DNA of 64,000 nucleotides from Pelobates cultripes (lineage: Eukaryota > Chordata > Amphibia > Anura > Pelobatidae): assembly GCA_933207985.1 (NCBI GenBank), contig OW240921.1:98411366-98475365 (forward strand), written 5' to 3'. Of this stretch, positions 33,787 through 46,266 are shown one piece after another. The notes under the pieces are model-generated. The model did no database searches. It saw only the letters and a program-made list of their open reading frames with translations, and had not been told where the DNA came from. The translations under genes and the position numbers were made by a program. Each line of letters starts with the position of its first letter. The first letter of the stretch is position 1.

Positions 33787-34149
33787 GCTTGTATTTATTC
33801 TTCTTTCAAGAGGAAGCAGATAACATTTTATACAAAATAAATAAGATACAAAATCCAAAAATGATATATCCTATCAGATACAAATAATAAAGATGGCTTT
33901 GAACAAATTAAATGAGGCATTTCAATATTGTTTAATTTGTTTTCCTTTGCTTGTAATACTCATGAGTTCATTAAATATCATACAGAGGGGTAATGCCCAT
34001 TGGAGTGGCCCATGGGAGTGGTCTGGGTACCAACTCCCACTACCGTTAACCCTGCAACTGTAAATATTGCAGTTTTCATAAACTGCAATATTTACATTGC
34101 TGGGTTAAGTCCTTCTCTAGTGGCTGTCTACATTTCCCAAGTAAATGGG

Positions 34150-34711
34150 TTAAAGGGACACTCCAGGCACCCAAACCACTACTACCCATTTGAGTGGTCT
34201 GGGTGCCAACTCCCACTACTCTTAACCCTGCAAGTGTAATTATTGCAGTTTTTTATAAACTGCAATAATTACCTTGCAGGGTTAACTCCACCTCTAGTGT
34301 CTGTCTACTAGACAGCCACTAGAGGGCACTTCCTGCTTCATAGCACAGGAAACCTGGGCTAGAGCATCGCTGGACGTCCTCACGCTGTGTGAGGACCTCC
34401 AGCGTCGCTCATTTCCCCATAGCAAAGCATTGAAATGCATTTTCAATGCTTTTCTATGGGGAGCGCTAATGCGCATTAGGTCTCCCCAGCTGGTGGGCGG
34501 AATCAGTCTCGCCCACCCGCCGATGCAGTCAGAAGGAGGAGCGGCGAGGAGGGAGAAACAGCAACGTGGGACATCGTCGCTGCCTCAGGTAAGCTACTGA
34601 AGGTAGGGGTTTTCACCCCTTCAGCAACCGGGGATTGCGGGGTGGGAGGGAGAGGGAACCTGCAGTGCCAGGAAAATGGATTGTTTTCCTGGCACTGGAG
34701 TTTCCCTTTAA
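34150..34711 (+). repeat. MITE, 562 bp, with internal hairpins
   Basis: The inverted ends are TTAAAGGGACACTCCAGGCAC and the complement of GCACTGGAGTTTCCCTTTAA. Internal hairpins are AATTATTGCAGTTT with its complement, GCTGGACGTCCTCAC / GTGAGGACCTCCAGC, and CCCCATAGCAAAGCATTGAA with a matching TTCAATGCTTTTCTATGGGG. A partial copy of its 5' part lies just upstream at about 33996-34125. Confidence 0.85.
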
Positions 34712-37700
34712 CCTTCTAAGAACAGTCAATAGGTTCCTAGAGTAGGAACCACCAAGAATGTGGTACTTTGACTTTGAGGCAGTTTTATGCAATGTTTGAT
34801 CATATACAACTAAACCTCCATTGTTTTGCCTAGATTAGGTGAGCATTGAAGTTGCTGTTAAATGAAATGAGTGAGATCTTATGATAAAGATATATGTGTG
34901 TGTATGTGTGTGTATATTATTATATTATATACAATTTTATTAAAAAAATTTTTTTTAAATCCAAGGTTGACAGACACCACAGTGCATCAAAAACAGAATT
35001 TTGCAAACAAAAAATGCAGTTATGCTACCATGGTACAATTCTTGGAAAAGCCTAATTTGGCTCAAAAATAATCAGTGGAGTGACCTTACTCCACATTGAT
35101 CAATATGTCTTTGTTTTATTTCATTATCTGTAATAAAATAGAATACTAAAGGGCCTTTACCAAGTTTTTTGTCATTTTAAATACATTTTTAATACAATCA
35201 AACTTTCCATCTTCAAACCTCAAAACTTTGCAGGCAATATTAGTTATTTTTCTAATTCCTAAAGGCAAACACAGTCAAAAAATAGGTCAGGAAAGGGTAC
35301 AGGCGAAGCAGTGCCTTCTGGGTGTCCTCAAACACGTATGGTGGTATGTCAGTATGGAAAATATGAGGACAGAAAACAGAATATAGTGTAGTATATTCCA
35401 TAGATGGTGAGGTAAAATAAGAAAAATGCCACTTACAATTTACACTTAAAATTAAAATGCCACTTACGCGGTCAGAAATATCTAGTAAATTAAAAAGCCA
35501 CAATTTCCTGTTACAAAATAATGCAATGTCAGAGATTGAAATTTAAAATGATAAAAGCTATTGTTATTAGAATTAAACAAACTTATATGTGTGTGCGAGG
35601 TCTGTGCCAAAATGCTAAAGAATGCTACATTTTTAGAATGCAAAAATTTGGAGAAACCTTTAAATACATAGTCCTTTAGATATAGCCAAGTCTTACATGT
35701 AGATTGGGAAGCTGAATAAAGTGCAAAAGTTATATTCTACAGTGTAAGAAAATCATTCATCTTGATCATATAGCCTTAGGAAATCCTGTAAAAAGCCAAT
35801 AATCTTAGAACATAGCTTATTTGGCAGCTTGAACATATCCACAGGGACCTCTGTTGATTTGATTTAAAAGGAAAACTACAATGAAAAAAATCTACACTCT
35901 ACTGCCAAATGTTTTAACCCCTCATTTCCTAACACTGTATCAACAATCTTCTATCTTTGGTTGTACATTGTAGAGCACCCTTCATTTTTTACATAGGGAG
36001 GGCCACACAAATTCATGGTTTTAGGGACTCCGACTAATGCCTGGGTCCTAGTCAGACATTTAAAGTTACCTTATGGTTAATCCTGCTCTGAGTTAGACCA
36101 TAAAATAGTTTTCTTTGCTTCTGCACTGGTCTTCACCCTATGGTGAAACAAATTTCCATGCCAAGGTCCCATTCTGCCCTCTTTTCAGAGTGATTGTAAA
36201 TCGTGCCCTTCCTCCCTCAGTCTACAGTAACATTTGTAAAATAAAATGTACCTTCCCTCATGATAGGTACACCTTAATTTCTCACTTACATGAGTTTTAA
36301 TTACAATGTTTTAGTTTTTGGGAAAATATCTTTATTTGCCAGGGCTCGTATTTTCCCAAGTGAAAGGGATTCTCTGAGCGCCTCACCAAAATATCTATTG
36401 GCATTAAAAAAAAATAGTGTGGACATGACTAGTTTTTGGCTCCTCTTTTCATTATCATAATTTAATTTTTGTCTCTTACTAAACCATTAGAGAAACATTA
36501 TCTTACTTTTAGAATATAGACTTGCCTCCATATCCATACATTTCAACTTTTATTCCATTAGAGTATTAAGGATTAGCAGTAATTTTGATTGCGTTTGTGA
36601 TGATGAAGCCGGTCAGAGGGATCACATTCTTGGATATTTCGAGTGTATCATATAGGAGATATGTATACTTATGTATCCTTATTTCAACATTCCAAAGCAT
36701 TCATGGAAGCAAAGCCAGTCTGCAATCTTGGAGGCTTTGCTGAATGTTATGGTGAAATATGTACCTTCATTGGCACAGATCATTTGCACTCCGGTTCCTT
36801 GTGTGTTCTGCATTCTCTGGTTGAAATTTAGGGAGACGATATCCTTCCTCAAGACTCCACTTCTAGCAGACTAGCAAAGGTGCAGAGAATGAGATCTGTG
36901 CAACACTATAGGCAATCAAGAGACAGGAGATGTATCTTCTGCAAACTTGTCTCACTTCCAGTAGTTCAACATGTGCAATATGTATGAATGTGTCACAGGG
37001 CCACACAGAAGTAACCTTCACAATGCTGTAGAACTGCAGTAGGCCAACAGGATGAGGGGGGAATTGTCTAATAGCGGGCAAAAACCCAGTTAAGGGACAA
37101 TGTCGGAGCTCAGTGCTTTTCTTCTCCATATGAGATCTTTGTACTAACTGGAAAAACTTGGTAATTCCTCAAATATAGACAGAATTTGAAACTTGGAACA
37201 ACATCATCAAAGCCAATGTTCCTGTAGTAGTTTCATTTTTGTTTCCAATTGTTTTAAAAGATCTGCCTCAATATATTGCTCATCATTACACAAGTGCTGC
37301 ACACCACGCACCATTTCTATTCATTGCAAATACTCTTACGGTTTCTTTTTCTAATATAACTTACAAAGTTGGTTGTAAATTCTTGTAGTTTTAGAAGCAG
37401 TAAATTGAATTGAAATTTATTGAGATGTTACATTATTTTTCAAATAGCAATTAAATACACCATAATGTATAGACACCGGGCTTTGTTCAATTCAGGAATG
37501 AAAAATGTCATGAAATCATCATAAAATAGACTTTGACGAGCCAATATTATTAGCAGATGAGGAATTATTTCCATATGGAGGTTAGGCTAAGGCTAATAAC
37601 TTGATAACTGGAGATGAGCTTTGCAATTACAAAATAAAATGGAACTGATTTTAGTTCCTCTCTATTATAAGTCAATTTCCTTTTTAGCTGGAAGACATAT

Positions 37701-38390
37701 TTTCTTTTTTCCTGGGTGTGAAATCACTGTGCTAACCAATTCGTGTGAGATTAGCACATTTTGCCATTTTATTCATTTAGTTGCTGGCTCCTGTCCGGCA
37801 GGAATGGTTGAACCGCTTCGTAAAGGGACTTTTGTCTCCTAAGTGGGACTTTTAGTAAGATTGTTACCGAACGGGAAGTAATTGCAGGCTAATGTGAAGC
37901 TCGAAAGAGAACAGATTAATTTATATTTCCTCCGCATGGCATCAGTATATTCAAATTATTGTTTTATCTGTGGAGATTGGTATTTTGCATTATTTTAAAT
38001 GCTAAACAGAACAAATTTAAAAACCTTAAAAAAAAAAAACTACTGATCTTTAAAACTACTGATCTCTGCAAACTCACCACATTGACGATGTTGTGTAGAT
38101 TTAAGGACTATATAATTTTAAAGGTATTCTTAAAAAGTTACAAACATTTTTAGCAAACCTGTTTTCCCTCTTAAATTAAATGACAAAGCTGTTTAATGCA
38201 CAATTGGGTTTTTCTGAGTGTTCATGCAGATAACCATTAAGAAGATAAAAACAATTTTGTGACTTTCTCAATTACGAAGTTGTAAAGGGCTCAGTGACCC
38301 ATTTCTCACAGAGTTCGGCAAAACCATTCCACTCTTTTGAATTTTCTGTCAGGAATTGAAAGCCATCTAGCAAGATCTATACAGGTGGTC

Positions 38391-38893
38391 CTCATTTTGC
38401 GACCTACCTGTTTTATGACAGCTTGTACTTATGACCAGCTCTCTTGCGGGGTGGTAAGTGCGAGCCATCGTGAGAATTAGAGGGATTTCCTGCTCTGCTG
38501 CGTTCGTCTATGTTTGGAGAAATATCCCCGAACATAGAAGAACGCAACAGAGCAGGGAATCCCGCTAACCTATGTTCAGGGAAATTTCCCAGAGCATAGA
38601 TTAGAGGGATTAGCTGCTCTTGTGCATTGGTCTATGTTCAGGGAAATGTCCCTGTACACAGACATGCACAACAGAGCAGGGAATTCCTTAAATTTATGTT
38701 CGGGGAAATTTGCCTGAGCATAGATTAGAGGGATTCCCTGTACTGGTGCGTTCGTTAATGTTGCGTAAAAATTTCCCTGAATATAGAAGAATGCTGCAGA
38801 GCAGGGAATGCCTTAACTTCTCACTTACCGACCAATTTGTTCTACGACACGGTCATAGGAATGGAATCCGGTCGGTAAGTGAGGAGTACCTGT
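38391..38893. repeat. Foldback element with internal near-tandem units
   Basis: The outer ends ACAGGTGGTCCTCA and TGAGGAGTACCTGT are inverted repeats. Inside, a unit of roughly 110 bp (ATTAGAGGGATT...GCTCT...CTATGTTC...GGGAAAT...) recurs about three times, in alternation with its reverse complement (AGAGCAGGGAAT). Confidence 0.8.
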
Positions 38894-41158
38894 ATATCAT
38901 TATCAATATCAGAGGCAAAAACCATGGGGGAATGGTACACCTAAATGTAATTAGTTTTTACCCCCCCCCCCCTGTTTATTTACACACCAAAAATCCCTCA
39001 ACCTCCTGCTGATTTGTGTTGCTGACACAAGATGCTAGGGCTACATTTAATAGAGATTTAGGAGTCCTATTACAGGTGATATAGTGAGGCCACATCTACG
39101 AGGCAGGTGGTTTACCTCCTTAGTGGTACAGATGTCTCATATCTTTACACTGTCGGTAGCAAGCTCTGATATACAAGAAATAGATTAGATTGGATGTGGC
39201 GCATCTGTCATGGATTCCTCGAATCTTAGAAACCCAAACTCCTCTTTCACTTGCGTTCTTAATACACCACAACCACTAGAGTCCACTCAGGTGGTTAAGA
39301 TAAAGATTGCCTTGTCGCTGTCCCAACCTAATCTGTCAAACTGTATTGGCACTGGTCTTCTAGGAACTGGATATTAGTTTTGTTCAGATTATTTCCTGGC
39401 GGAGAGTGTCCAGTTGACTCTCGACAATCAGTGAACACCTACATCGCCATCCAGCTTCTCCTGTTTGAGAATACAGGAAGCAGCATGCATGCCCTGTGAG
39501 ACCTGGAGTGTTCGTTAACTGTTACTATGCCTATGCTTAAAAATATTTTGATAGTCACACAAAGTACATTTATTAACAATAGTATTCCTGGAATTACTGT
39601 TGTCCACAGTCTACCAGCACTGTTTTAGACCCACCACAATTTAAAATGTCAAAATAAGGACTTAGTGGACATCAGTCGAGCTGAGGAATTGTGAAGCATC
39701 AGTTGATGACTAAACTACTCTAAATATGGTTTTACATTTAGTGTGTGTGTTTGTTCTGGTTTAACATGCAGTGAAAATGCACCTCTTAGCTAGTTTTGTA
39801 TCGGGTTTTATCGCCCAGATACTCTGTGATAGTCATATGCATTCCTGTGCGTTGGTGATGCATTCTCAATTAAGGATAGCAGGGAAGTAAAGTTGATGGC
39901 TGTTTAGTACGATTAACATATAATTTAAAAATAAATGTACTTGAAAACGTTAGCATGCTGTGAATTAAACAACATGTTAAATATTCACTGGTCATAGCAA
40001 CCACTGCCAATGAACAATCAATCACACAGGGGAGCCACCATTTATATATTAAATCTAGTAAATTGAGTATTATTCTTCTGTAAAGGCAGACCATCCATCT
40101 TTACAGATTGATAATGGTCCATTTTCTCTGTATTATCAATCTCAAAAGACTTATCTCCTTTTTGAGATTCATATCACAGTAAAAAGTTGAATTATCCATT
40201 AGCCACTTGCATTGTCAACCAGCAGCTAGTTCTAAAAGTCTGAAAGTAGATAATTGGGTACTTGGCAATATACTTTAGCACATAACTCTCTTGTACTTTT
40301 GCTCGTTCCATGCTTTAATGAGGGAGTAATCGTTGGAGAGGAAACAATTTGCTTATATGCCAGAACTAATGATAAACTTTAAAACAAAAATACAAACCTG
40401 GCACTTAAATTGTTGCTGTAGACAACACATTTCTGTAATAGTGATTCAATATACAGTGATTGTATTAGTTTACTATCCAGTATTTTGGGAGATCCTCAAA
40501 GGCTTTTTTCTTTTGTTTTTTGTTTTTTATCTTCACAATCATTGCAGTAATTCCTCTTTTTCTTTTCTGTTATTTTTTCCTATATACTACCTTTTAATCA
40601 AGCGTTATAACAATCTACTCTTTGGCTATGAAAAAAGGACACGCATTTTGCAAATGTATTCATATTCAGAGTTTTTTGATATCAAGGAAATAATTAAAGA
40701 CTCAATGGACGTTTAGCCATTTCCATAACATTTATGTCGTGGGGATTAATAGATGCTTGAAGGCTGTTAATCTTGGTCATCTGCAGATCTTCCAAATGTG
40801 GTAGATCTTCAATTCCCATTATTCTCTCCTAGCTAGTGGTATGACTAATCACGACAGTCCATAAAAATGTGGTCTCACAAATTGTCTACCATAACTCTAG
40901 AGCTTTAACAGCCTCTAAAGCAAACAAATCATGCTTAATAACAACTTGTCATGTTGCCATTCTGAAAGCTTCATCCATGCCTGTGTTTTGAGCGTTGCAT
41001 GAATCATTACCAGTAAAAACAAAATAAGTATGGAACATTTTATGGCCATCAAGTTCATTGGATGTGTAGTCTTTTTGACCCTAAAGCATTATATAAATAT
41101 TTTCCAGGAGAAGACCTCAATATAGCTCTGTTTCATTGATGTGTTTTCATATCTGTAG

Positions 41159-41317
41159 GCTTCCACCAACAGGAAGCAAGTGGAAAATATAGCCAAGAAG
41201 AGACTTGACTCATTATTGAAAGAATCCAAAATCCGAGACTGTGAGGATCCCAACAATTTTACTGTCACTACAATGCCATCCTCTGGGAAACACAGCCAGA
41301 AACCAGAATCAAAGAAG
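41159..41317 (+). CDS. PLCH2: PLCH2 exon: X-Y linker, basic segment
   Basis: This is 53 codons in phase 0, after ATATCTGTAG and before GTGCAAC. It encodes ASTNRKQVENIAKKRLDSLL... KESKIRDCEDPNNF... and ends SSGKHSQKPESKK. This Lys/Arg-rich part of the linker distinguishes PLCH2 from PLCH1. The donor GTGCAA is weaker than the consensus, so alternative splicing here is plausible, and the reading frame stays open for 84 nt past the donor. The upstream intron is 15360 bp. Confidence 0.92.
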
Positions 41318-41690
41318 GTGCAACTACTATTCTGTTATTTCCCCAGGGTTGGATTTCCATATCGGGTACCCCTAGATAGCCAACTTCCACCAAAAGCATA
41401 ATAATGTTAAAAGTATACAAATGTTTTGCTTTTGAGGAGTCTCAAGAAGCAGACTGGAAATTCCCCAGGTCGGTTGGGTAGAGGTTTACTGAAAGCCAGC
41501 TTCAGAGTTTACCAGGAAAAACAGTTGAAGATTGAATGACATATATATATAGATATATTAATTTTTTTCCCATTCTCCCCTACATTACATATTAATAGCC
41601 TAGTAAGTGTTGAACTTGCCTAATAGGAAATCCAACCCTGTTTGTTCCATGAAAGCCTCAGTTATTTAGGCATTGCCAACCATGGCCTCG

Positions 41691-41888
41691 ATTCAATATT
41701 TTTAGATTAGCTTTTCAAATGATTTTTTTCAAAATAATAAACTATTAATACGATCATTTTTATATGTATATATATATATATAAATCAATATAGCAAAAAT
41801 ATCAAAATATTAAAATATTTTTCAAATTATTAGTTTACGTTTATCAAAATATTAAATGATTTGAAAAGCTTATAAAAATATTAAATTG
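41691..41888. repeat. AT-rich palindromic MITE, copy 1
   Basis: The ends AGATTAGCTTTTCAAATGAT and ATGATTTGAAAAGCTTATAA are inverted. The interior has further AAATATTTT palindromes. A relative lies in the next intron at 43222-43417. Confidence 0.7.
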
Positions 41889-42264
41889 TGTCCCACGTTG
41901 AAATAATCCAGTAGTATTGCTGTTAGTGTTGCATACTGTTAGTAATTTTAGCCATTGTTTTGACTGCTTTTCCTTTATAGATGCTATCACCATGTTATTT
42001 ATTTCTTGTTATTTCCTTGCTGTACTTTCTTGTTTTTAAACGTTATTAAAGTAAATCCAAATGATCTAAACACAATCATCAACCACCATGAAACTGTCAT
42101 TTGGGGTCATCCCTTACTGTCACAAATTGTCACAATGTTTAGGTTAACAAAGATAAAAGAACACAGTCGTGGTTAAATTGATTTCCATTTTATTTTCCAA
42201 GTTGCAAGTTCTGGATTTTCTTACTGATAATTTTACTGTGTGTGCTCAAGTAAAACAGAATTAT

Positions 42265-42810
42265 GTGCCTTAAAGTGGCTCTGTCAGTCCTCCTCTCCCT
42301 CCCACTTAGGCATGTCCAAAATCACCTCCTCTGCTGCCTTGTTTTGTTGGGGTTTTTTTTTGTTTGTTTTGTAAACCTGAAGTTATATATATAAAAAAGT
42401 TAAAATATAGTGGAGCTTTAGTCAAGCTTCATGGCACTTGTCAATATCTGTACTCACCCCCTTCCAGTGTTGCATCACCTCCAGGAGAGGTGTGTCAATG
42501 GCACTCTGTTGACTCTCACAGCATAGTGAGAGTCAACAGAGGTTTATTGGAGATCTTGTGTGTGTGTCATTTGGTGCACACGGCCAAGGAAGGGTAGAAT
42601 GTGGACCTCCCGGTCGCCTCCAACCTAGGAACACAAAGATACCAGCAAAGTTGAAGACCCAGTGGGAATGACTCAATGTTGGAAAAGGTAAGTTAAACCA
42701 GTCCTGGTACCTATCATTGTTAGGGGCAGTTGGTGGGAGGGGGGGTTAGGGAGACTTCCTTAGCCTCGAGGGCTGGACACAAAATCATTGACAAAGCCAC
42801 TTTAAGGCAC
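42265..42810. repeat. MITE with 21-bp inverted ends, 546 bp
   Basis: The ends GTGCCTTAAAGTGGCTCTGT and ACAAAGCCACTTTAAGGCAC are inverted with one mismatch. The interior has a TGACTCTCACAGCATAGTGA hairpin and a G-rich stretch (about 42721-42750). No coding capacity. Confidence 0.88.
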
Positions 42811-43068
42811 GGATTTCCAATTTCACTGAATTATGTTTTTTTTTTCTCTCTGGTCTATGATTCTACACTACAATCTAATTCAGAAATGTAAGGCAAACTT
42901 CGCACTGACTGATAAGCTCACAGGATTTCAGCTGATTTGTAATGCAAACCATTTCTGTCTTCTGTGAGAGGATACTAGTAGTTTGGATACAAGACAAGCC
43001 AGAGAATCACTCTGTTTATCCCTCGTATAAGACACTTGGTAATAAGCTGTGTATATTTTGTTTTGCAG

Positions 43069-43104
43069 AAATCTAGTCCCGGACCAGGAGGTGAACGAAC
43101 TTTG
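43069..43104 (+). CDS. PLCH2: PLCH2 candidate microexon 1 (12 codons)
   Basis: A strong acceptor (TTTTGTTTTGCAG) and a good donor (GTAAGGC) frame 36 nt that translate in phase 0 as KSSPGPGGERTL. The Ser/Pro/Gly content suits the flexible linker. I do not recall this segment in the standard human PLCH2 protein, so it may be an optional or lineage-specific exon. Support is splice signals plus phase only. Confidence 0.55.
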
Positions 43105-45228
43105 GTAAGGCGCAATTCACCACTTTTTCTTTACCACTTATGTTCTGAATTGTATACCTCTGTGCTAAGAAAGAGTTTTAAGCCCCTTGCTTTTAAATAA
43201 ATAAGAAATTGAAAGAAATAATTTGGTTAATATTTTTGCAAACATTTTTCAAATGTATTTATTTTAAAATATCAAAATAAATCCTTTATAAAAAAAATAT
43301 ATGTCAATATATCAAACTACTACAATATTTCAATTTTAAAATATTAAATACTTTTAAAAGTTAAGCCAAAAATATAAAAATTCTTTGAAAAGCTTAACCA
43401 AAAATATTAATTCTCGGCCATGATGGCATGATGAGATCAGAATGTTCTGATACCAAAGAGAGAAGATATTTAGAATTTAGGTTGAGTTACATTATATTTT
43501 GCTTCTTATGCATGCAAAACAGTTGGGGAAACAGTTGGGATTTTACGTGCTTCACTAATTCAACATGTCTGACTCTTCTTGTTTTTGTGTTTTGTCTCCA
43601 CATCATAGTTGGCATTGGAGAGTTTTTCCAATTTTACTATTTTGATCTGATATGTCTTTGTCAATTTGCCATAATTCTAAATCTAGTGAAAAAGCATTGC
43701 AGAACTAGTAATTCCCCACACTGCAAATACGTGGTAATTATTATTGTCTCTATGGCAAGACCCTCAATATTATTGGGGCACCCACCCACCACTTGACGCC
43801 TCACGTCTTGGTTCAGAAACATTCTTTAGAACATTATGGTTCTACAAACCAAGTTCTGGCATTCGATGCGTTAAATGTATTCGCTACACTGCACAAGCTA
43901 CAGAAACTGCCGGGGAAAGCTCAGTAATCATAGTTCATCTTAAAATATAATGAGACTTGTAGCAGTGAAGTTTATAGCTAATTTAACTAATTTAGCTTAT
44001 GGCGTTGGCAGTCTGTGCATATCCCCTTAATCATGATAAATCTCTATTGTCTGACCATATTTGCCATTGCATTTCAGCATGTCATGTGATCCCTTTGTAA
44101 GAACAAAATGCTTTGATATGCACTGCCTTTAAATCTGCGCAGCTTTACACAGCCCATATCAGCTTCCCGCAGACAGAGTTTCAGTTTGTTGCTTGCAAAT
44201 TAAGTAATGGCTACGGTAATGAAGAAGAGGAACTTATTACTGACAATTAATGGAGGGTTTGGAGAAATATGATCATTAGTCTCATGAATTGTTAAAAGCG
44301 CGATAACACATTAAGGGTTCTGTATCAATAATAAAACGAGTCGTGTAAGGCAATGCATCTTAAAAAAAGATTTGTGTCCCCTCTGACTACTGTTTACAAA
44401 ATAAATCTCTTCAATTGGAGGAATTCAGAAATATTTTAAAAGGGTTTAACTCGACGAACACGCAATCCTAAAATAATCAATGTTGCTCCCTGCCAATAAG
44501 CTTACTATATCAAAACATGAAATTTTCTAAGTTAAATTGTGTGGTAGTAGAGTAAAGATAATTTTCTGAACTTAAGGGTTATTCACTAAAATGAGTATTG
44601 CCAGAAATTCAAAGTCTTGTCTACATTTAGACCTAAGTAGATGACTTAGAAACGTTTTCCAGGTCAGTTCTGCTTTGTTTGGCTATTTTGGTCTTAAATT
44701 TGACATTTGAAATCTTTCAATTGTGGTAGTTCTCACTCTAATGAATAGCCCTGTCTGTGTTTTCTACCCTCTAAGGTTAAATTAAATTAATTTTATTTTG
44801 GGATGGCTGATCTATACAGATTACTGATTTAATGGTTTAGACTAGAGGTTTCAATCTGGACTTCCTCCACATGTTGAGCCACAATATCTATACTTCTGTG
44901 ACCGATATATTGCAAAGACTTATGGGAGTTTTGGTTCAAACTTATCTGGAGGGTCGCAGTTGAACAACCCCTATCTATACAAATGTTTGGGGAAATTCTA
45001 GTTTCTTTAATCAAATTAATTTGGAGTCAACATAATTTGTTTTACAGATAATTCTGTACAACTGTTCGACTAGTAACAGTCTATGCAATGAGCCTTCTCA
45101 TGTAATATGAACTTACATATTGTATAAGTGGATGAATGGGGGTTATGTGACTTGTTAGAAGTGGTGATATTATAGATATGTTATTGAATGTCACATGGGC
45201 CATTTATTTATTTTTCTCTGACACGCAG
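43105..45228 (+). other. PLCH2 intron, 2124 bp (if microexons are real)
   Basis: Apart from the MITE at 43222-43417, nothing is recognised. Confidence 0.5.
43222..43417. repeat. AT-rich palindromic MITE, copy 2
   Basis: The ends TTGGTTAATATTTTTGC and GAAAAGCTTAACCAAAAATA are inverted, and the internal AT palindromes resemble 41691-41888. Confidence 0.6.
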
Positions 45229-45249
45229 AGTTCATTGAAAAGAATTAAG
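45229..45249 (+). CDS. PLCH2: PLCH2 candidate microexon 2 (7 codons)
   Basis: A pyrimidine-rich acceptor (TTTTTCTCTGACACGCAG) and a GTAATT donor frame 21 nt reading SSLKRIK in phase 0. It would add basic charge to the linker. At this length chance matches are common, so treat it as a candidate. Confidence 0.35.
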
Positions 45250-45346
45250 GTAATTGAGCTGATGTATGGGACTCAGAATTGTTCCTTGACATAAATGATA
45301 AAATAACTTGTTTGATGTGGACATACTGCATTTAACATCATGGCGT

Positions 45347-45820
45347 TTAAAGGAACATTGTAGTGTTTGGAAACAAACATGAATTCCTAATGCTATTGAG
45401 ATCTATCTAGATGTGTATGTGTGTTTCCCATGTGAGGATTTGAAAGGAGAGTATCACTGCACTCCTGGCTGCTCTGTCTCTTTGGCCGAGATAATCAGTG
45501 TTGATGATCTCAGCTAATCCAATGCATGACCATTGGGAATTATCGAGAATACTACTTCACGACAAATCGATGCGCTACACCAACCGCTGCTCTAGGAGCA
45601 GCACTTGATCTATACCAAAGTTACTCAGTTAATAGCATAGAAAGCACCTCTAGAGGTCATCTTCTTGACAGCCTCTTGTAACGTTTACATCTTCTGCTAT
45701 GTATACTTTGCCATTCCTACTGAACAGCGATATTTTACATTGTAGGCTTGAAAAAACAAGGACAGTGCACCCATATCACTTCATTTAGATAAAGTGGTCT
45801 GGGTGCGTCTAGTGTAATTT
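45347..45820. repeat. MITE remnant related to 34150-34711
   Basis: It begins TTTAAAGGAACATTGTAGTG and has GGACAGTGCACCCATATCAC and AAAGTGGTCTGGGTGCG near the right end, the same signature as the other members. The end is eroded. Confidence 0.5.
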
Positions 45821-46227
45821 TAAATAATCCTCTACCTCCTTTTGCACAGTAGAGAAATCATGCCATCATGAGGTAAAGACTTTCCACTGTAACAGTGAAA
45901 CCCCAACGTTTTGGGTCGGTCCCAGTAACTACCTCCTTCTCCCCAGTTTTGCTTGGATCTGCTTCCGTTTAACCTTTACAGGAGATGGAAGTAAAAGGAG
46001 GTGTCCATCATTAAAAGTTCCCTACTGCAGATTTTGGTGGAACTTTAGAAAAGCATTACATTTTGTGAGGTTGGCCCCAAAATGTTTAGTAAAATAATGT
46101 GATTACAGTTTTATTTGTTTGCTTTTTGCGATACATCCTTGAGAAACTCTGCAGGCACTTTATATGAGTTTATTAGTGATTGGCGTTGCCTGTTTTAGCA
46201 TTATATATATCTATTTATTTTATACAG

Positions 46228-46266
46228 CAAATCAAATTAGCACAGCATCAGAAGTTTGGAGCACCT
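46228..46266 (+). CDS. PLCH2: PLCH2 candidate microexon 3 (13 codons)
   Basis: The acceptor TATTTTATACAG and donor GTAAGC frame 39 nt reading QIKLAQHQKFGAP in phase 0. It fits in order between the other linker exons. Support is again splice signals and phase only. Confidence 0.4.

Larger units (their letters stand above)
25799..41158 (+). other. PLCH2 intron, 15360 bp
   Basis: It holds the MITEs, Tc1 fragment, foldback and tandem repeats listed separately. The long gaps (25800-27360, 27440-28220, 29350-30180, 30680-32370, 32930-33690, 34720-38380, 38900-41150) are AT-rich and show no supported gene or named element. Confidence 0.8.
41318..43068 (+). other. PLCH2 intron, 1751 bp
   Basis: It holds two MITEs, at 41691-41888 and 42265-42810. 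The rest is unremarkable. Confidence 0.8.

Noticed and set aside
40333..40716. 127-codon frame rich in Phe/Leu/Tyr
   Set aside because: It lies in AT-rich intron with no start context, splice support or domain.
43428..43796. 122-codon frame
   Set aside because: It has no domain or splice support and is likely chance in AT-rich intron.
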